Origin: Streptomyces sp. S4.7
GTDB lineage: Bacteria; Actinomycetota; Actinomycetes; Streptomycetales; Streptomycetaceae
DNA: 64,000 nucleotides
Assembly: GCF_010384365.1 (NCBI RefSeq)
Contig: NZ_CP048397.1
Location: forward strand, 4,402,001 to 4,466,000
Direction: 5' to 3'
Shown here: in pieces, positions 1-7,982 of the stretch
Layout of the letters: each line of letters begins with the position of its first letter
How positions within the stretch are numbered: position 1 is the first letter of the stretch
Notes under the pieces: generated by a model
Told to the model about the DNA's origin: nothing
What the model saw: the letters and a program-made list of their open reading frames with translations, nothing else
Database searches by the model: none
Position numbers and translations under genes: made by a program

Positions 1-53
1 AGTCACCGGAGGGGAAGCCGGGGGCCGTCGGGTGCGGAAGGTACAGGTGGATC

Positions 54-266
54 ATGGCTGCTGGCAGCGAGAGGCCTCTCAACGAGGTCAAGTTCCTTAC
101 CGTGGCGGAAGTTGCCTCGGTGATGCGAGTGTCGAAGATGACCGTGTACCGATTGGTGCACAGTGGTCATCTGCCGGCGATCCGGGTGGGCAGGTCTTTC
201 CGGGTTCCGGAGCAAGCGGTTCACGAGTATCTCCGCGAGTCTTTCGTGGGGGTCGAATCCGCCTGA
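54..266 (+). CDS. bdtA: BdtA-like MerR/excisionase-type DNA-binding protein
   Basis: A 70-residue protein made almost entirely of one winged helix-turn-helix of the excisionase/BldC type (residues about 14-60, FLTVAEVASVMRVSKMTVYR followed by the wing GHLPAIRVGRSFRVP). It should bind DNA as a small transcription factor. The name rests on family plus neighbourhood: in Streptomyces coelicolor the BldD target bdtA lies a few genes from bldN, with the same bS22, epimerase, acyltransferase, rsbN and bldN order seen here. The ATG at 54 follows a purine-rich stretch (GGAAGG at about 36-41). No BldD-type site is visible in the 53 bases available upstream. Its DNA targets cannot be read from the sequence. 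Confidence 0.8.
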   Translation: MAAGSERPLNEVKFLTVAEVASVMRVSKMTVYRLVHSGHLPAIRVGRSFRVPEQAVHEYLRESFVGVESA

Positions 267-376
267 GATTTCCCTCGGATTACGTCCCTCACTCGGCGAC
301 GGGTAGGCTGGGCCAACGTAGGTCGTGTGGGCCCAGACGCCCCGCACCGAGTGAAGAGAAGTGAGCGAGGGTAGTC

Positions 377-475
377 GTGGGCTCTGTTATCAAGAAGCGG
401 CGTAAGCGGATGGCCAAGAAGAAGCACCGCAAGCTGCTCAAGCGCACCCGCGTTCAGCGTCGTAACAAGAAGTGA
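377..475 (+). CDS. Small basic ribosomal protein bS22 (AURKAIP1/COX24 type)
   Basis: A 32-residue, extremely basic peptide beginning MGSVIKKRRKRMAKKKHRK and ending RVQRRNKK. It is nearly identical in pattern to the actinobacterial 30S protein bS22 found in mycobacterial ribosome structures. It should bind 16S rRNA near the decoding region. The GTG start at 377 has GAGGG at 367-371 just upstream. It stands alone, with a strong hairpin right after its stop. The call is by recognition of the family sequence. Confidence 0.9.
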   Translation: MGSVIKKRRKRMAKKKHRKLLKRTRVQRRNKK

Positions 476-497
476 GCGACAGCTGTACGTGACATCA

Positions 498-528
498 CGG
501 CCCTTCCACCATGCAGGTGGGAGGGCCG
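498..528 (+). terminator. Hairpin terminator after bS22
   Basis: A 13-bp stem with one G-U pair and a 5-nt loop (CGGCCCTTCCACC, ATGCA, GGTGGGAGGGCCG), 22 bp past the bS22 stop. No U-tract follows, as usual for Streptomyces. Confidence 0.75.
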
Positions 529-692
529 CGGTGCGTTCTGGTGTCGCTGAGGTCAGTTCGGGTCAAAGATTCGCGAAGGTGCGGAGAAGAGCGCCGCGAG
601 GCCGTCATGTGGCTACGGCGACCCGCTACGGTGACGGCTGAGGCAAGCAATGTGCTTGGGCCAGACATCAAATTCAGGGGAAGGCGCTGATC

Positions 693-1730
693 TTGGGCAA
701 GGTCGTGCTCGTGACCGGAGTGGCCCGCCAGCTCGGCAGCCGTCTCGTACGGCGAATCCTGCGCGATTCCGAGGTGGACCGGGTCATCGGCGTGGACGCC
801 GTCACCCCCGAGCACAGTCTCGGCGGTGCCGATTTCGTCCGCGCGGACATCCGCCAGCCCGCCATAGCGCGCGTCCTGGCCGAGCATTCCGTCGACACCG
901 TGGTGCACATGGACGTGACGGGCACACCGCTCGGCGCCGGCGGCCGGACGGCGGTCAAGGAGACCAACGTCATCGGCACCATGCAGCTGCTCGGTGCCTG
1001 CCAGAAGTCGCCCACCGTCGAGCGCCTGGTCGTCAAGTCCAGCACGAGCGTGTACGGCGCCGCGCCCCGCGACCCGGCCGTCTTCACCGAGACCACCCCG
1101 CCCAAGTCGCTGCCCAGCGGCGGCTTCGCGAAGGACGCGGTGGAGGTCGAGGGGTACGTACGCGGCTTCGCACGCCGCCGCCCGGACGTCGCCGTGTGCG
1201 TACTGCGCTTCGCGAACATCCTCGGGCCCGCGGCGGACTCACCGCTGGCCGAGTATCTGTCGCTGCCCGTGCTGCCGACGGTCTTCGGCTACGACCCGCG
1301 GCTCCAGTTCGTCCACGAGGACGACGTCATCGACGTCCTGCGGATCGCCCTGCACGAGCCCCGGCGGGGCACGCTCAACAGCGGGACCTTCAACATCGCC
1401 GGTGACGGCGTGCTGTTGCTCTCGCAGTGCTCCCGGCGGCTCGGCAGGCCGACGGTGCCGCTCCTGCTGCCGGCCGTGACCTGGGTCGGCTCCGCGCTGC
1501 GCACGCTCGGCATGACGGACTTCTCGCCCGAGCAGATCCGGCTGCTGACCCACGGCAGGGTCGTCAGCACGGACCAGATGCGCGAGACACTGGGGTTCGT
1601 ACCCACGTACACGACGGCGGAGGCCTTCACGGACTTCGCACGTAGCCGGGGTGCCGGACTGTTGCCGCCGGAGGCTGTCGCCGACGCGGTCGACCAGTTC
1701 GCCACCCTCGTCAGCAAGGAGCGCAGCTAA
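693..1730 (+). CDS. NAD-dependent epimerase/dehydratase-like protein with degenerate SDR motifs
   Basis: A 345-residue extended-SDR protein, syntenic with the epimerase-like gene beside bldN in S. coelicolor. A Rossmann start is clear (VVLVTGVARQLG, residues 4-15), but the usual TGxxGxxG has Arg12 where the second glycine belongs. The usual YxxxK catalytic pair is not intact: SSTSVYGAAP (116-125) has a tyrosine but no lysine four residues later. It may bind NAD(P) without classical epimerase chemistry; the substrate is unknown. The TTG start at 693 follows AGGGGAAGG (676-684). Its stop abuts the acyltransferase ATG, suggesting one operon, possibly for lipid or envelope metabolism. Confidence 0.8.
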   Translation: MGKVVLVTGVARQLGSRLVRRILRDSEVDRVIGVDAVTPEHSLGGADFVRADIRQPAIARVLAEHSVDTVVHMDVTGTPLGAGGRTAVKETNVIGTMQLLGACQKSPTVERLVVKSSTSVYGAAPRDPAVFTETTPPKSLPSGGFAKDAVEVEGYVRGFARRRPDVAVCVLRFANILGPAADSPLAEYLSLPVLPTVFGYDPRLQFVHEDDVIDVLRIALHEPRRGTLNSGTFNIAGDGVLLLSQCSRRLGRPTVPLLLPAVTWVGSALRTLGMTDFSPEQIRLLTHGRVVSTDQMRETLGFVPTYTTAEAFTDFARSRGAGLLPPEAVADAVDQFATLVSKERS

Positions 1731-2927
1731 ATGGCCGATGCCAAGGTCATCCCCTTCGGCGAAGAGCCCCGGTCACGGCGCGCGGCGAAGCGCGCGCGGG
1801 GGCGCGGCCCGTCGTCTCCGTCCGCATCCCCCTCCTCGCCCTCGCCCTCGTCGGGTTCCGGTTCGGGATCGGATTCCGGGGCCGCGGCGACATCCGGCCC
1901 GCACTCGCTCTCTTCCGTTCCCGATCAGCCGGACGGGGTCGAGGACTCCCCGCACGTTGACGAGCAGACGCCCGGTCCGGCCCAGCCGCACGCCGCCGCG
2001 CACGGGACCGGAGGCCCCGCCATGGCCGAAGACCCGGCCGAAGACCCGGCCGCAGGTGCGACCGAGGACGGGGCCGAGTCCGGTGGCGGTGACTGGGACC
2101 GGCGGCTCGCCGAGGGCTTCGCCTTCCTGCGGCGCCGCGTCACCGGTGACTACGCGGTCGACGAGTTCGGGTACGACAAGGAACTCACCGACCAGGTCCT
2201 GATGTCGCTGATCCGCCCGCTCTACGCGAACTACTTCCGCGTCGAGGTGAAGGGCATCGAGAACATCCCCTCCGACGGCGGCGCCCTGGTGGTGTCCAAC
2301 CACTCCGGCACCCTCCCGCTCGACGGGCTGATGATGCAGGTCGCCGTCCACGACAACCACCCCGCCGGCCGCCATCTGCGGCTGCTAGCCGCCGACCTGG
2401 TGTTCATGCTGCCGGTCGTCAACGAGCTGGCGCGCAAGGCCGGTCACACCCTGGCGTGCGCCGAGGACGCGGAGCGGCTGCTCCAGCGCGGTGAGATCGT
2501 GGGCGTGATGCCGGAGGGCTTCAAGGGACTCGGGAAGCCCTTCGGTGAGCGGTACAAGTTGCAGCGCTTCGGCCGGGGCGGTTTCGTCTCCACGGCGCTG
2601 CGGCACGGTGTGCCGATCGTGCCGTGCTCGATCGTCGGGGCGGAGGAGATCTACCCGATGATCGGCAACTCCAAGACGCTGGCACGGCTGCTGGGATTCC
2701 CGTACTTCCCGATCACGCCGACGTTCCCGTGGCTCGGGCCGCTGGGCGCGCTGCCGCTGCCGACGAAGTGGACGATCCAGTTCGGCGAGCCGATCCCCAC
2801 GGACGGTTATCCGCCGGAGGCGGCCGAGGACCCGATGCTCATGTTCAACCTGACCGATCAGGTACGGGAACAGATCCAGCACACGCTCTACAAGCTGCTG
2901 GTGCAGCGCCGGTCGGTCTTCTTCTGA
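1731..2927 (+). CDS. PlsC-family 1-acylglycerol-3-phosphate O-acyltransferase
   Basis: A 398-residue protein of the PlsC/LPLAT family (PF01553), which acylates lysophosphatidic acid or related acceptors at the membrane. Residues 1-120 are a Ser/Pro/Gly/Asp-rich low-complexity tail with an Arg-rich patch. The catalytic domain starts near 165. The acceptor box is N190-H191-S192 with Asp198 (an Hx6D spacing seen in this subfamily, not the textbook Hx4D), and the glycerol-phosphate box is PEGFKG (261-266). It starts directly after the upstream stop, so it is co-transcribed with the epimerase-like gene. Acceptor and acyl donor specificity are not visible. Confidence 0.85.
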   Translation: MADAKVIPFGEEPRSRRAAKRARGRGPSSPSASPSSPSPSSGSGSGSDSGAAATSGPHSLSSVPDQPDGVEDSPHVDEQTPGPAQPHAAAHGTGGPAMAEDPAEDPAAGATEDGAESGGGDWDRRLAEGFAFLRRRVTGDYAVDEFGYDKELTDQVLMSLIRPLYANYFRVEVKGIENIPSDGGALVVSNHSGTLPLDGLMMQVAVHDNHPAGRHLRLLAADLVFMLPVVNELARKAGHTLACAEDAERLLQRGEIVGVMPEGFKGLGKPFGERYKLQRFGRGGFVSTALRHGVPIVPCSIVGAEEIYPMIGNSKTLARLLGFPYFPITPTFPWLGPLGALPLPTKWTIQFGEPIPTDGYPPEAAEDPMLMFNLTDQVREQIQHTLYKLLVQRRSVFF

Positions 2928-2944
2928 CCGAGTGGCGGCGCCAT

Positions 2945-2982
2945 ACGGAAGGGGCGAGGGCCAGTGGCCCTCGCCCCTTCGT
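2945..2982. terminator. Bidirectional hairpin between acyltransferase and rsbN
   Basis: A long GC-rich stem (ACGGAAGGGGCGAGGGCC pairing with GGCCCTCGCCCCTTCGT, 3-nt loop AGT) between two convergent genes. It can serve both directions. Confidence 0.8.
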
Positions 2983-3034
2983 ACGGGGTGCCTCAGTCGG
3001 CGATACAGGCGGTATCAGGCTGTGTCAGTCTGTA

Positions 3035-4255
3035 TCAGTCGTCGTCCGTGTCGATGCCGAGACCCGGCAGCAGGCCGGGCAGCAGCGGCGGGATCGTGAC
3101 GTCCGGGGCCGGTGCGATACCGCCCTCGCCGGGTGCCGACGGAAGACCGCTGCCGGACGGCGGATTGAGCAGATCGCCGGGCGCGTCGGGCAGCAGCCCG
3201 TCGTGCTCCGGGGTGCCGGGAGCCGACGGGCTCGGCTTGCCCCCGCTGTCCGGACGGCCCTGGTCGGAGGCCGACTTCGACGGTGACGGGCTGCCGTCCG
3301 TACCGCTGGAGGTGTCGGAGTCCGCCGTGGGGCCGCCTGGTGCCTGCGAGCCGCCGTTCTTGTCGGGACTGCGCGGCAGCAGCGCCTGCAACGGGGCGAC
3401 GTCCTCGTCTATGGCGTCGAACACCGAGTTGACCTGGCTTCCCACGTCGCTCAGCTGCGGTGGCAGCCGGTCCCGCAGGCCGTTCCAGATGGCGCGGTGC
3501 GATTCGGAGAACGAGGAGAGCGTCGCGATCGACTTGATCTTGCCGTCCTTCTCGTACGCCCGGTTCAGCAGCCGGTGGCCCTCGGTCGCGTCGTGCCGCA
3601 TGCCGTTGAGCGCCCGGCGGATCTCACCGAGCGATTCATGGTCCAGCGCGCCGGAACGCCCGCGCTCCAGCAGCCGGCGGGCCTCGTTCAGCCGGGTCGA
3701 GGCGTGGTCGAGGTAGAGGCCGCCGCGGTCGGCGTCCTCGTCGGCCATGCCGAGCTTGAAGTCCTCCATGCCGCGCTTCAGCCCGTACAGCGAATCACCG
3801 GGCAGGGCGTCGGAACTGGCAGCGGCCACTCCGCCGAAGGCACCGGCGGCCACGCCGACGGTGAGTCCTCCGGCCGCGAGCCCCTTCGACCAGCGAGCCT
3901 TCGGCTGGAGCCTCCGGAACTTCCGGAGCGGGGAGGCCCGGTGGGCTCCCCTTCCCGATGTCCGCCGTTGCTCGGGCACCGTAGGTCCCGTGGACGTCGC
4001 TCCGCCCTCAGTGCCCTCCAGCAGCATGGCCTCCATGGCTGCCACGAGCTGTGCTCGCTGCACCACTTTGACCTCGGGGTCCAGCTTGGGTCTCGGTAGC
4101 TCGCCGAGACCGTTCGCCACGGCCAACAGCCGCCCCTGCTCAGTCGGTTCGGCCGACGCGGCGGGCTGTTCCACCGCAGCGCCCGGGGGCGTCCGGTCTT
4201 CCAGAGCCTGGGCGAAGGCGTTCGCCCGCCGGTGTGCCGAGACATTCGCGATCAC
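3035..4255 (-). CDS. rsbN: RsbN-type anti-sigma factor for sigma-BldN
   Basis: A 406-residue single-pass membrane protein next to bldN, matching RsbN in position and layout. The cytoplasmic N-terminal part (about 1-115) would hold the sigma-binding region (HRRANAFAQALED, then PEVKVVQRAQLVAAMEAMLL). A glycine/alanine-rich transmembrane segment lies at about 125-146, followed by a DUF5667-like helical domain (PGDSLYGLKRGMEDFKL onward) and a Pro/Ser/Asp-rich tail. RsbN is known to hold sigma-BldN inactive. Two GTG codons are possible; the one at 4255 is preferred because AGGAGG (4264-4269) sits 8 nt upstream, whereas it overlaps the GTG at 4264. Confidence 0.88.
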   Translation of the reverse strand: MIANVSAHRRANAFAQALEDRTPPGAAVEQPAASAEPTEQGRLLAVANGLGELPRPKLDPEVKVVQRAQLVAAMEAMLLEGTEGGATSTGPTVPEQRRTSGRGAHRASPLRKFRRLQPKARWSKGLAAGGLTVGVAAGAFGGVAAASSDALPGDSLYGLKRGMEDFKLGMADEDADRGGLYLDHASTRLNEARRLLERGRSGALDHESLGEIRRALNGMRHDATEGHRLLNRAYEKDGKIKSIATLSSFSESHRAIWNGLRDRLPPQLSDVGSQVNSVFDAIDEDVAPLQALLPRSPDKNGGSQAPGGPTADSDTSSGTDGSPSPSKSASDQGRPDSGGKPSPSAPGTPEHDGLLPDAPGDLLNPPSGSGLPSAPGEGGIAPAPDVTIPPLLPGLLPGLGIDTDDD

Positions 4256-4348
4256 TGGCGGCACCTCCTCTCGTCATGACGATCGACTCCCCTGACCGTT
4301 CGGAAGGTTGCACGCCTTGAGCGCATCCACAGGGAGCCTGCATCCCGC

Positions 4349-4377
4349 ACAACGAGCGTCGCGGCACTTGGGTTACG
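4349..4377 (-). promoter_or_regulatory. Candidate sigma-BldN promoter for rsbN
   Basis: On the minus strand CGTAAC (4377-4372), a 17-nt spacer, then CGTTGT (4354-4349). The published sigma-BldN consensus is CGTAAC, about 16 nt, CGTTGA. Transcription would start about 85-90 nt before the rsbN start. Direct control of rsbN by sigma-BldN is established in S. venezuelae. Confidence 0.6.
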
Positions 4378-4450
4378 CGCGAAAGATGATCGGACCAGTG
4401 CGTCATCGGGGCGTCACCGACGGTGAGTTGAACGGTGCGCCGGCCGGCCG

Positions 4451-5251
4451 TCAGCGGGCGTCCTCCGGGAGCAGCCGCGCCAGCGTGCGCACGGCCCGGT
4501 ACTGCAAGGTCTTGATCGCTCCTTCGTTCTTGCCCATCACTCGGGCGGTCTCGGCGACCGAGAGCCCTTGCAGGAATCGCAGGGTCACGCACTCCTGCTG
4601 CTGGGGGTTGAGTTTCCGTACGGCTTCGAGCAGTGCGGCGTTCGAGAGGGACTCTAGGACGGAGTCCTCCGGGCTGCGCTCCACCTCGTTGGCGTCGAGC
4701 ATTTCGCCGGTGGTCACTTCCAGCCGGAAACGGCTCGACTTGAAGTGGTCGGCGACCAGGTTCCGCGCGATCGTGACCAGCCAGGCACCGAAGTCGCGGC
4801 CCTGCCAGGTGAACGTGGAGATACGCCGCAGGGCGCGCAGGAAGGTCTCACTGGTGAGGTCCTCCGCCGTCGCCTTGCCGCCCACGCGGTAGTAGATGTA
4901 GCGGTAGACGGTGTCGCTGTACTGGTCGTACAGCCTGCCGAACGCTTCGGCCTCGCCGGCCTGGGCGCGCTCGACGAGCTCCATCATGCGGGCGCTGTCG
5001 CTGTCCGCCGTGGGTCGGCGGACGGGGGTGGAGGCGGCGGTGGTGCTGCTGTGTCGGCTTCCCCGTCTGCCGACCGCCGCACCGCCGTTCGCCAGGGCAT
5101 AGCAAGGACCAATAGGGCCGCTCATGGCAGGGGCCGTGGCGGCGTGGGCGGGGACGGCGTACGCGGTGGGGACGAAGCCGCGCAAGCGGTCGAGGACCGA
5201 TGCGCGCAGCGTAGCCAGGCCCGAGGTGTCAACCCCGACGTGTGGGTACAC
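4451..5251 (-). CDS. bldN: Developmental ECF sigma factor BldN with N-terminal pro-region
   Basis: A 266-residue ECF-family sigma factor required in Streptomyces for aerial hyphae through chaplin and rodlin genes. Region 2 starts near residue 88 (SARMMELVERAQAGEAEAF, YRYIYYRVGGKATAEDLT) and region 4 covers about 213-262 (NPQQQECVTLRFLQGLS, AETARVMGKNEGAIKTLQYR). The first 86 or so residues are not sigma-like; in S. coelicolor such an extension is a pro-sequence removed during development. GTG start at 5251 with GGGAG a few bases upstream. The next gene downstream is rsbN, with its own promoter in the 195-bp gap. The upstream 288 bp are relatively AT-rich and hold a BldD-like site. Confidence 0.93.
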   Translation of the reverse strand: MYPHVGVDTSGLATLRASVLDRLRGFVPTAYAVPAHAATAPAMSGPIGPCYALANGGAAVGRRGSRHSSTTAASTPVRRPTADSDSARMMELVERAQAGEAEAFGRLYDQYSDTVYRYIYYRVGGKATAEDLTSETFLRALRRISTFTWQGRDFGAWLVTIARNLVADHFKSSRFRLEVTTGEMLDANEVERSPEDSVLESLSNAALLEAVRKLNPQQQECVTLRFLQGLSVAETARVMGKNEGAIKTLQYRAVRTLARLLPEDAR

Positions 5252-5462
5252 GGGACTCCCAGAGGCAGAGCTTCCATCACGTTCAGTGCTGGACCGTTCA
5301 TCCGTCGTGGCGACGTGTGGGGTCCGGTATGCGTCTGAGGAGAATAACGCTTCGTACAGGCAGCGCTACACCCAGTTGCTCAAATCATCGATTACGTCGC
5401 TTCTGTTACGCCTATACGGCGAATCAAGCAGCACATTGTGAGCGGTTATTGATCGCTTGACG

Positions 5463-5475
5463 TAACGATGTGTCA
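5463..5475. promoter_or_regulatory. Candidate BldD operator upstream of bldN
   Basis: TAAC, 5 nt, GTCA fits the BldD consensus TNAC-N5-GTNA. It lies 212 bp before the bldN start in the bldN promoter region. BldD repression of bldN is established in S. coelicolor; this particular site is a pattern match only. Confidence 0.4.
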
Positions 5476-5539
5476 GCTGACGTGATCGGTGGCGGTCGAT
5501 TCGCCGATCGCGGGCGCGTGTCCGGAGGGACCCGGGGGC

Positions 5540-6484
5540 TCAGCGGCGGCGGCGGTGCAGTGCCACCGCGGCGGCCGTGCCGCCCGCCAGCGCGCCGACC
5601 CCGGCGGCGGCCGGGATGCCGACCTTGGCCGCCTTGCGGCCCGTCCGGTAGTCGCGCAGCCGCCACTCACGGTCCTTGGCGTGCCTGCGGAGCTTGCTGT
5701 CCGGGTTGATCGCGTACGGATGTCCGACCAGCGACAGCATCGGGATGTCGTTGTGCGAGTCGCTGTACGCCGCGCAGCGGGCCAGGTCGAAGTCCTCGGC
5801 CGTGGCCAGCGCCCGTACCGCCTCGGCCTTCGCCGGGCCGTGCAGGGGCTCGCCGACGAGCTTGCCGGTGTAGACGCCGTCGATCGACTCGGCGACCGTG
5901 CCGAGCGCGCCGGTCAGTCCCAGCCGCCGGGCGATGATCGTGGCCGTCTCGACGGGCGCGGCGGTCACCAGCCAGACCTGCTGCCCGGCGTCGAGGTGCG
6001 CCTGGGCGAGGGTGCGGGTGCCCGGCCAGATGCGGTCGGCCATGTACTCGTCGTAGATCTCCTCGCCGATGGACATCAGCTCGGAGACCCGGTGGCCCTT
6101 GACGATCGACAGCGCGCTGTCCCGCGCGTCCTGCATGTGCTGCGGGTCCTCGACGCCGGCGAGCCGGAACCAGGCCTGCTGCCAGGCGAACCTGGCCAGT
6201 TCGCGGCGCTGGAAGAACTTCCGCTTGTACAGCCCGCGTCCGAAGTGGAAGATCGCGGCGCCCTGCATGACGGTGTTGTCCAGGTCGAAGAACGCGGCGG
6301 CGCGCGCGTCCCCGATGACCGGGAAGTCGGGCACGAGCGGCTCGGCGGTGCCTGCCGGTGCCGCGCCGATGTCGTCGATCTCCTGCGACGACTTGAGTCC
6401 TGCCTCTGCTGCGGCCTCACCCGCGAGCACGCTCCGTGCTGTCGCGGAGCGCTTACGGGGGGTGAGCCATCCCAGTGCGGCCAT
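5540..6484 (-). CDS. HAD superfamily subfamily IB hydrolase (SerB-like phosphatase)
   Basis: A 314-residue cytoplasmic HAD phosphatase. The nucleophile motif is FFDLDNT (65-71, Asp67 and Asp69), the middle carries VWLVTAAPVE as motif II, and AYSDSHNDIPML is the metal-binding motif IV. The layout matches the HAD-IB hydrolases related to phosphoserine phosphatase, but the substrate is unknown. The C-terminus has a Gly/Ala-rich hydrophobic stretch and an RRRR end, so membrane contact is possible. ATG at 6484 was chosen because the longer frame runs into the divergent glutaredoxin gene; the start lacks a strong ribosome binding site. This gene also sits upstream of bldN in other Streptomyces. Confidence 0.82.
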   Translation of the reverse strand: MAALGWLTPRKRSATARSVLAGEAAAEAGLKSSQEIDDIGAAPAGTAEPLVPDFPVIGDARAAAFFDLDNTVMQGAAIFHFGRGLYKRKFFQRRELARFAWQQAWFRLAGVEDPQHMQDARDSALSIVKGHRVSELMSIGEEIYDEYMADRIWPGTRTLAQAHLDAGQQVWLVTAAPVETATIIARRLGLTGALGTVAESIDGVYTGKLVGEPLHGPAKAEAVRALATAEDFDLARCAAYSDSHNDIPMLSLVGHPYAINPDSKLRRHAKDREWRLRDYRTGRKAAKVGIPAAAGVGALAGGTAAAVALHRRRR

Positions 6485-6611
6485 AGCGTGAGCATAGTCA
6501 GTCTGTTCGGCACTTCCGGACGCGCCGGAGTGCCGTCGGTGTGAACTCTCCGGGAAGGCGGGGCACGGAGAACGTGCGGACGTCTCCGGGGCGGCTTCCG
6601 GACGGCGGAGA

Positions 6612-6896
6612 ATGGATCTCATGAGCCCTCTCCTGCGCCGTACGAAGAAGAAGCCCGCCGAGCGTGTGGTGACGCTCGTCTCCAAACCCGGCTGTCATCT
6701 CTGCGACGACGCGCGCGCCGTCGTGGCCGCCGTCTGTGCCGAGACCGGGGCGTCCTGGGAGGAGAAGGACATCACGGTCGACGAAGAGTTGCACCGCGCC
6801 TACTGGGAGCAGATTCCGGTCGTGCTCGTGGACGGTGAACAGCACACCTTCTGGCGCGTTGACGCCGGTCGGCTCCGCAGGGAACTGGGGACCTGA
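6612..6896 (+). CDS. Glutaredoxin-like thioredoxin-fold protein
   Basis: A 94-residue protein of the glutaredoxin/DUF836 family. The redox motif is GCHLC (Cys28 and Cys31) after a beta strand (VTLVSKPGC), and IPVVLVDGEQ supplies the cis-proline loop. It likely reduces disulfides or handles thiol adducts in the cytoplasm. Two ATG codons (6612 and 6621) are possible; GGCGGAGA just before 6612 does not clearly decide. It stands directly upstream of the redox-sensing rex-hem operon, an arrangement conserved in Streptomyces. Confidence 0.8.
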   Translation: MDLMSPLLRRTKKKPAERVVTLVSKPGCHLCDDARAVVAAVCAETGASWEEKDITVDEELHRAYWEQIPVVLVDGEQHTFWRVDAGRLRRELGT

Positions 6897-7123
6897 CAGA
6901 AAGACGGTTACGATCGTGGGCGCTTTGCCGAGCTTTTTCCGAAGAACCGGGACGACCGGCTCCGGTGGGCGTGGCGAAGCGGTCTCGGGGGCGTGGTCAT
7001 GAGGAGTTGTACGGTTTTGCCCCCATCATGGGTTCAACGGGCCGGTGCGGCCGAGGGGTCCAAGATCCCTCGTTCGGGTCGCGTGACCCCGGTCACTTCG
7101 TACGGACAAAGCGGACACAATCT

Positions 7124-7141
7124 TTGTGCACGCGTTCACAA
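7124..7141. promoter_or_regulatory. Rex operator (ROP) in the rex promoter
   Basis: The inverted repeat TTGTGCACGCGTTCACAA fits the Rex box TTGTGAAC-N-GTTCACAA with one changed position in the left arm. It lies 77 bp before the rex start. Rex autoregulates rex-hemACD in S. coelicolor and leaves the operator when NADH rises. Confidence 0.9.
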
Positions 7142-7217
7142 AGGCATACCCTGCACACGACGGGGCGGTCCTGGGACAAACGGCCGCCTGCAGCCCCGCT
7201 CATCCCGCAGGAGCACC

Positions 7218-7982
7218 GTGGCAACTGGCCGAACTCACCGACCGGCGACCCGTAGCCGAGGAATCCCCGAGGCCACGGTCGCCCGGCTTCCGCTGTATCT
7301 GCGGGCGCTCACCGCACTCTCCGAGCGCTCCGTACCCACTGTGTCGTCCGAGGAACTCGCCGTGGCCGCCGGGGTCAACTCCGCGAAGCTGCGCAAGGAC
7401 TTCTCGTACCTCGGCTCGTACGGAACGCGCGGTGTCGGGTACGACGTGGAGTACCTCGTCTACCAGATCTCCCGCGAACTCGGCCTCACGCAGGACTGGC
7501 CGGTCGTCATCGTCGGTATCGGCAACCTCGGCGCCGCCCTCGCCAACTACGGCGGATTCGCCTCCCGCGGCTTCCGCGTCGCCGCGCTGATCGACGCCGA
7601 TCGCGAGATGGCCGGCAAGCCCGTCGCCGGGATGCCCGTCCAGCACACGGACGAGCTGGAGCGGATCATCAGCGACAACGGCGTCTCCATCGGGGTCATC
7701 GCGACCCCTGCGGGCGGTGCCCAGCAGGTCTGCGAGCGGCTGGTCGCCGCCGGAGTCACCTCGATCCTCAACTTCGCGCCGACCGTGCTGACCGTGCCCG
7801 ACGGTGTGGACGTACGGAAGGTCGACCTCTCGATCGAGCTCCAGATCCTCGCCTTCCACGAGCAGCGCAAGGCCGGTGAGGAAGCCGCCGCCGCCGAGGC
7901 GGGCACGCCGCCGCCGATCCGCTCGACCGGCGCCGGCCGGAAGGGACCCGACGGGGACGTCCCCGCCGTGATGCCGGCATGA
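7218..7982 (+). CDS. rex: Redox-sensing transcriptional repressor Rex
   Basis: A 254-residue repressor that senses the NADH/NAD+ ratio and controls respiratory and haem genes. The N-terminal winged helix covers about 16-85 (IPEATVARLPLYLRALTAL, NSAKLRKDFSYLGSYGTRGVG in part), followed by a Rossmann domain with GIGNLG (100-105) for NADH. The C-terminal tail after about residue 225 is Ala/Gly/Pro-rich. GTG at 7218 is preferred because AGGAG (7209-7213) precedes it by four bases and the protein then matches known Rex length; longer in-frame extensions cross the operator. The last four bases overlap hemA, so translation is coupled. Confidence 0.95.
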   Translation: MATGRTHRPATRSRGIPEATVARLPLYLRALTALSERSVPTVSSEELAVAAGVNSAKLRKDFSYLGSYGTRGVGYDVEYLVYQISRELGLTQDWPVVIVGIGNLGAALANYGGFASRGFRVAALIDADREMAGKPVAGMPVQHTDELERIISDNGVSIGVIATPAGGAQQVCERLVAAGVTSILNFAPTVLTVPDGVDVRKVDLSIELQILAFHEQRKAGEEAAAAEAGTPPPIRSTGAGRKGPDGDVPAVMPA

